A DNA stretch of 64,000 nt from Thiofaba sp049322715 (GTDB lineage Bacteria; Pseudomonadota; Gammaproteobacteria; Halothiobacillales; Halothiobacillaceae), in assembly GCA_049322715.1 (NCBI GenBank), contig JBMOQP010000009.1, positions 62,001 to 126,000 on the forward strand. The letters are read 5' to 3'. Shown piece after piece: positions 63,000-64,000 of this stretch. The notes below the pieces were generated by a model. It was not told where the DNA came from and ran no database searches. It saw only the letters and a program-made list of their open reading frames with translations. How positions within the stretch are numbered: the first letter of the stretch is position 1; every line of letters starts with the position of its first letter. The position numbers and the translations under genes are program-made.

Positions 63000-64000
63000 T
63001 TCACGAGCTGGTTGAGTTCGAAGATCGGCATCAGGATGGCGAGCACGATGATCAGCACCACGCCGCCCATCACCATGATCAGGACCGGCTCGAACAGGCC
63101 GAGCGCGGTGGCGATGATGGCCGACAATTCGTTTTCCTGCTGGGCGGCGGCGCGCTCCAGCATCGGGCGCAGGCGGCCGGACTGTTCTCCGGAGGCGATG
63201 AGTTGGACTGTCATCGGCGGGAAGAGTTTGCTGTCCGCAAGCGCCGTGGCGATGCCGACTCCCTCGCGCACGCGCAGGGTGGCATCCTCCACGGCTTCGC
63301 GCATGGGCACGTTGTCCATCACCGAGGCGGCGATGCGCATCGCCTCGAGGATGGGCACCCCGGCGGAGGCGAGGATGCCGAGCGTGCGGGCGAAGCGCGC
63401 GGTGTTGACCCCGCGGATCAGCCGGCCGGCCAGCGGCAGGCGCAGCAGCAGATGATGCCAGCGGCGCTTGACGCTGGTGTGACGCAGGGCGCGTCGGAAG
63501 GCGAAAGCGCCGGCGGCGAGTCCACCGAGCAGCCAGATGCCGTAGTCGCGCAGGAAGCCGGACAGCGCCAGCAGGGCCTGGGTGAGGTCCGGAAGCTCCT
63601 GGCCGAGATGCTCGAACACCTGGGTCACCTGAGGCACCACGTAGGTGAGCAGGCCCATCACCACCACGATCGCCATCAGGGTCAGCAGGCCGGGGTAGAA
63701 CAGGGCGAGCTGGATCCTGCGGCGCAGGGTCTCGCGCGCCTCGGTGTAGTCCGCCAGCCGCTCCAGCACCGCGTCCAGGTGACCGGACTGCTCGCCCGCC
63801 GCCACCGTGGCGCGGTACAGCTCGGGGAACACCCGCGGGTGCTCGCCCAGGGCATCGGCCAGGGCGTGTCCTTCCATCACTCGCGAACGCACGGCGTGGA
63901 TGAGGTTGCGCGAGACGGCCTTCTCGCTCTGCCGCGCCACGCTGCCCAAGGCCGTCTCGATCGGCAGGCCGGCCTGCACCAGGGTGGCGAGCTGACGGGT
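62996..64000 (-). CDS. gspF: Type II secretion system inner-membrane protein GspF (5' end missing)
   Basis: At least 334 residues visible; the first about 70 lie beyond the window edge. The frame is open to position 64000 (TRQLATL before MQAGLPIETAL). Two GspF domains follow, each with the E-x-G-E-x-S-G motif (AAGEQSGHLD and ASGEQSGRLRPML), and three helices (about 100-125, 150-170 and 295-320). It is the platform protein contacting GspE and GspL. It overlaps gspG by 4 bp. Confidence 0.95.
   Translation of the reverse strand, partial: TRQLATLVQAGLPIETALGSVARQSEKAVSRNLIHAVRSRVMEGHALADALGEHPRVFPELYRATVAAGEQSGHLDAVLERLADYTEARETLRRRIQLALFYPGLLTLMAIVVVMGLLTYVVPQVTQVFEHLGQELPDLTQALLALSGFLRDYGIWLLGGLAAGAFAFRRALRHTSVKRRWHHLLLRLPLAGRLIRGVNTARFARTLGILASAGVPILEAMRIAASVMDNVPMREAVEDATLRVREGVGIATALADSKLFPPMTVQLIASGEQSGRLRPMLERAAAQQENELSAIIATALGLFEPVLIMVMGGVVLIIVLAILMPIFELNQLVK

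Overview
The window is about 66% GC and gene-dense. The core genes look like those of a gammaproteobacterium. A flavocytochrome c sulfide dehydrogenase pair (fccB-fccA), a pcm-tolC-lipid A/Kdo/heptose block and a complete T2SS pseudopilin operon point to a sulfur-oxidising member of the Chromatiales/Ectothiorhodospiraceae type. That placement is inferred from gene content, not from a phylogeny.

Layout. (1) 1-8.6 kb: 3' part of the T2SS secretin gspD, convergent with two paralogous large secreted proteins and a LuxR-type response regulator. The two secreted-protein genes share an upstream motif and a -10-like box at identical spacing. (2) 8.7-15.1 kb: a BolA protein, an anchored thioredoxin, two glycine-zipper/His-rich proteins, recQ-yaiI, and thiC with a TPP riboswitch. 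(3) 15.5-30.3 kb: a PPK2-type phosphotransferase, pcm, tolC, a lipid A acyltransferase, waaA, hldE, three glycosyltransferases, an O-antigen ligase-like protein, a polysialyltransferase-like protein, gmhA and gmhB. This is an LPS inner-core and ADP-heptose locus. (4) 30.5-46.7 kb: an RlmN-like enzyme, a small membrane protein, a CHCC zinc finger, ilvE, glnE, rlmJ, a YjdF-like protein, a nitroreductase, a metal-efflux permease, a phosphodiesterase, a ketohexokinase-Rieske fusion, a PAS-GGDEF-EAL protein, a glycosyltransferase and a PAP2 phosphatase. (5) 46.9-56.9 kb: fccB/fccA, a Gly-Val-Asp tRNA cluster with its promoter, a peroxiredoxin, a spermidine synthase-like protein, a DUF1244 protein, a second BolA, rnd, a cyclophilin, dksA (zinc ligands lost), a second GGDEF-EAL protein and yrfG. 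(6) 56.9-64 kb: an unbroken T2SS operon, gspF-G-(unknown membrane protein)-H-I-J-K-L-M-N. The gspD at the other end of the window is a separate locus.

The most unusual feature is a dispersed family of modular palindromic repeats. One module of about 70-75 bp folds as consecutive hairpins. Eight copies are recognisable here, and their stems differ in sequence but keep base pairing, so there are compensatory changes. Copies lie between genes and also in frame inside or at the ends of protein-coding genes (thiC, a GT9 glycosyltransferase, rlmJ, a permease, a GGDEF-EAL protein, hldE). A second module encodes the tail of gspJ. Different repeats lie inside waaA and in the gspG prepilin leader. Several larger elements with terminal inverted repeats and no ORF (MITE-like) are present, including an inverted pair that flanks the LPS region.

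Most genes are intact, and many neighbours overlap by 1-4 bp (ATGA, TGATG or TTGA), indicating translational coupling.
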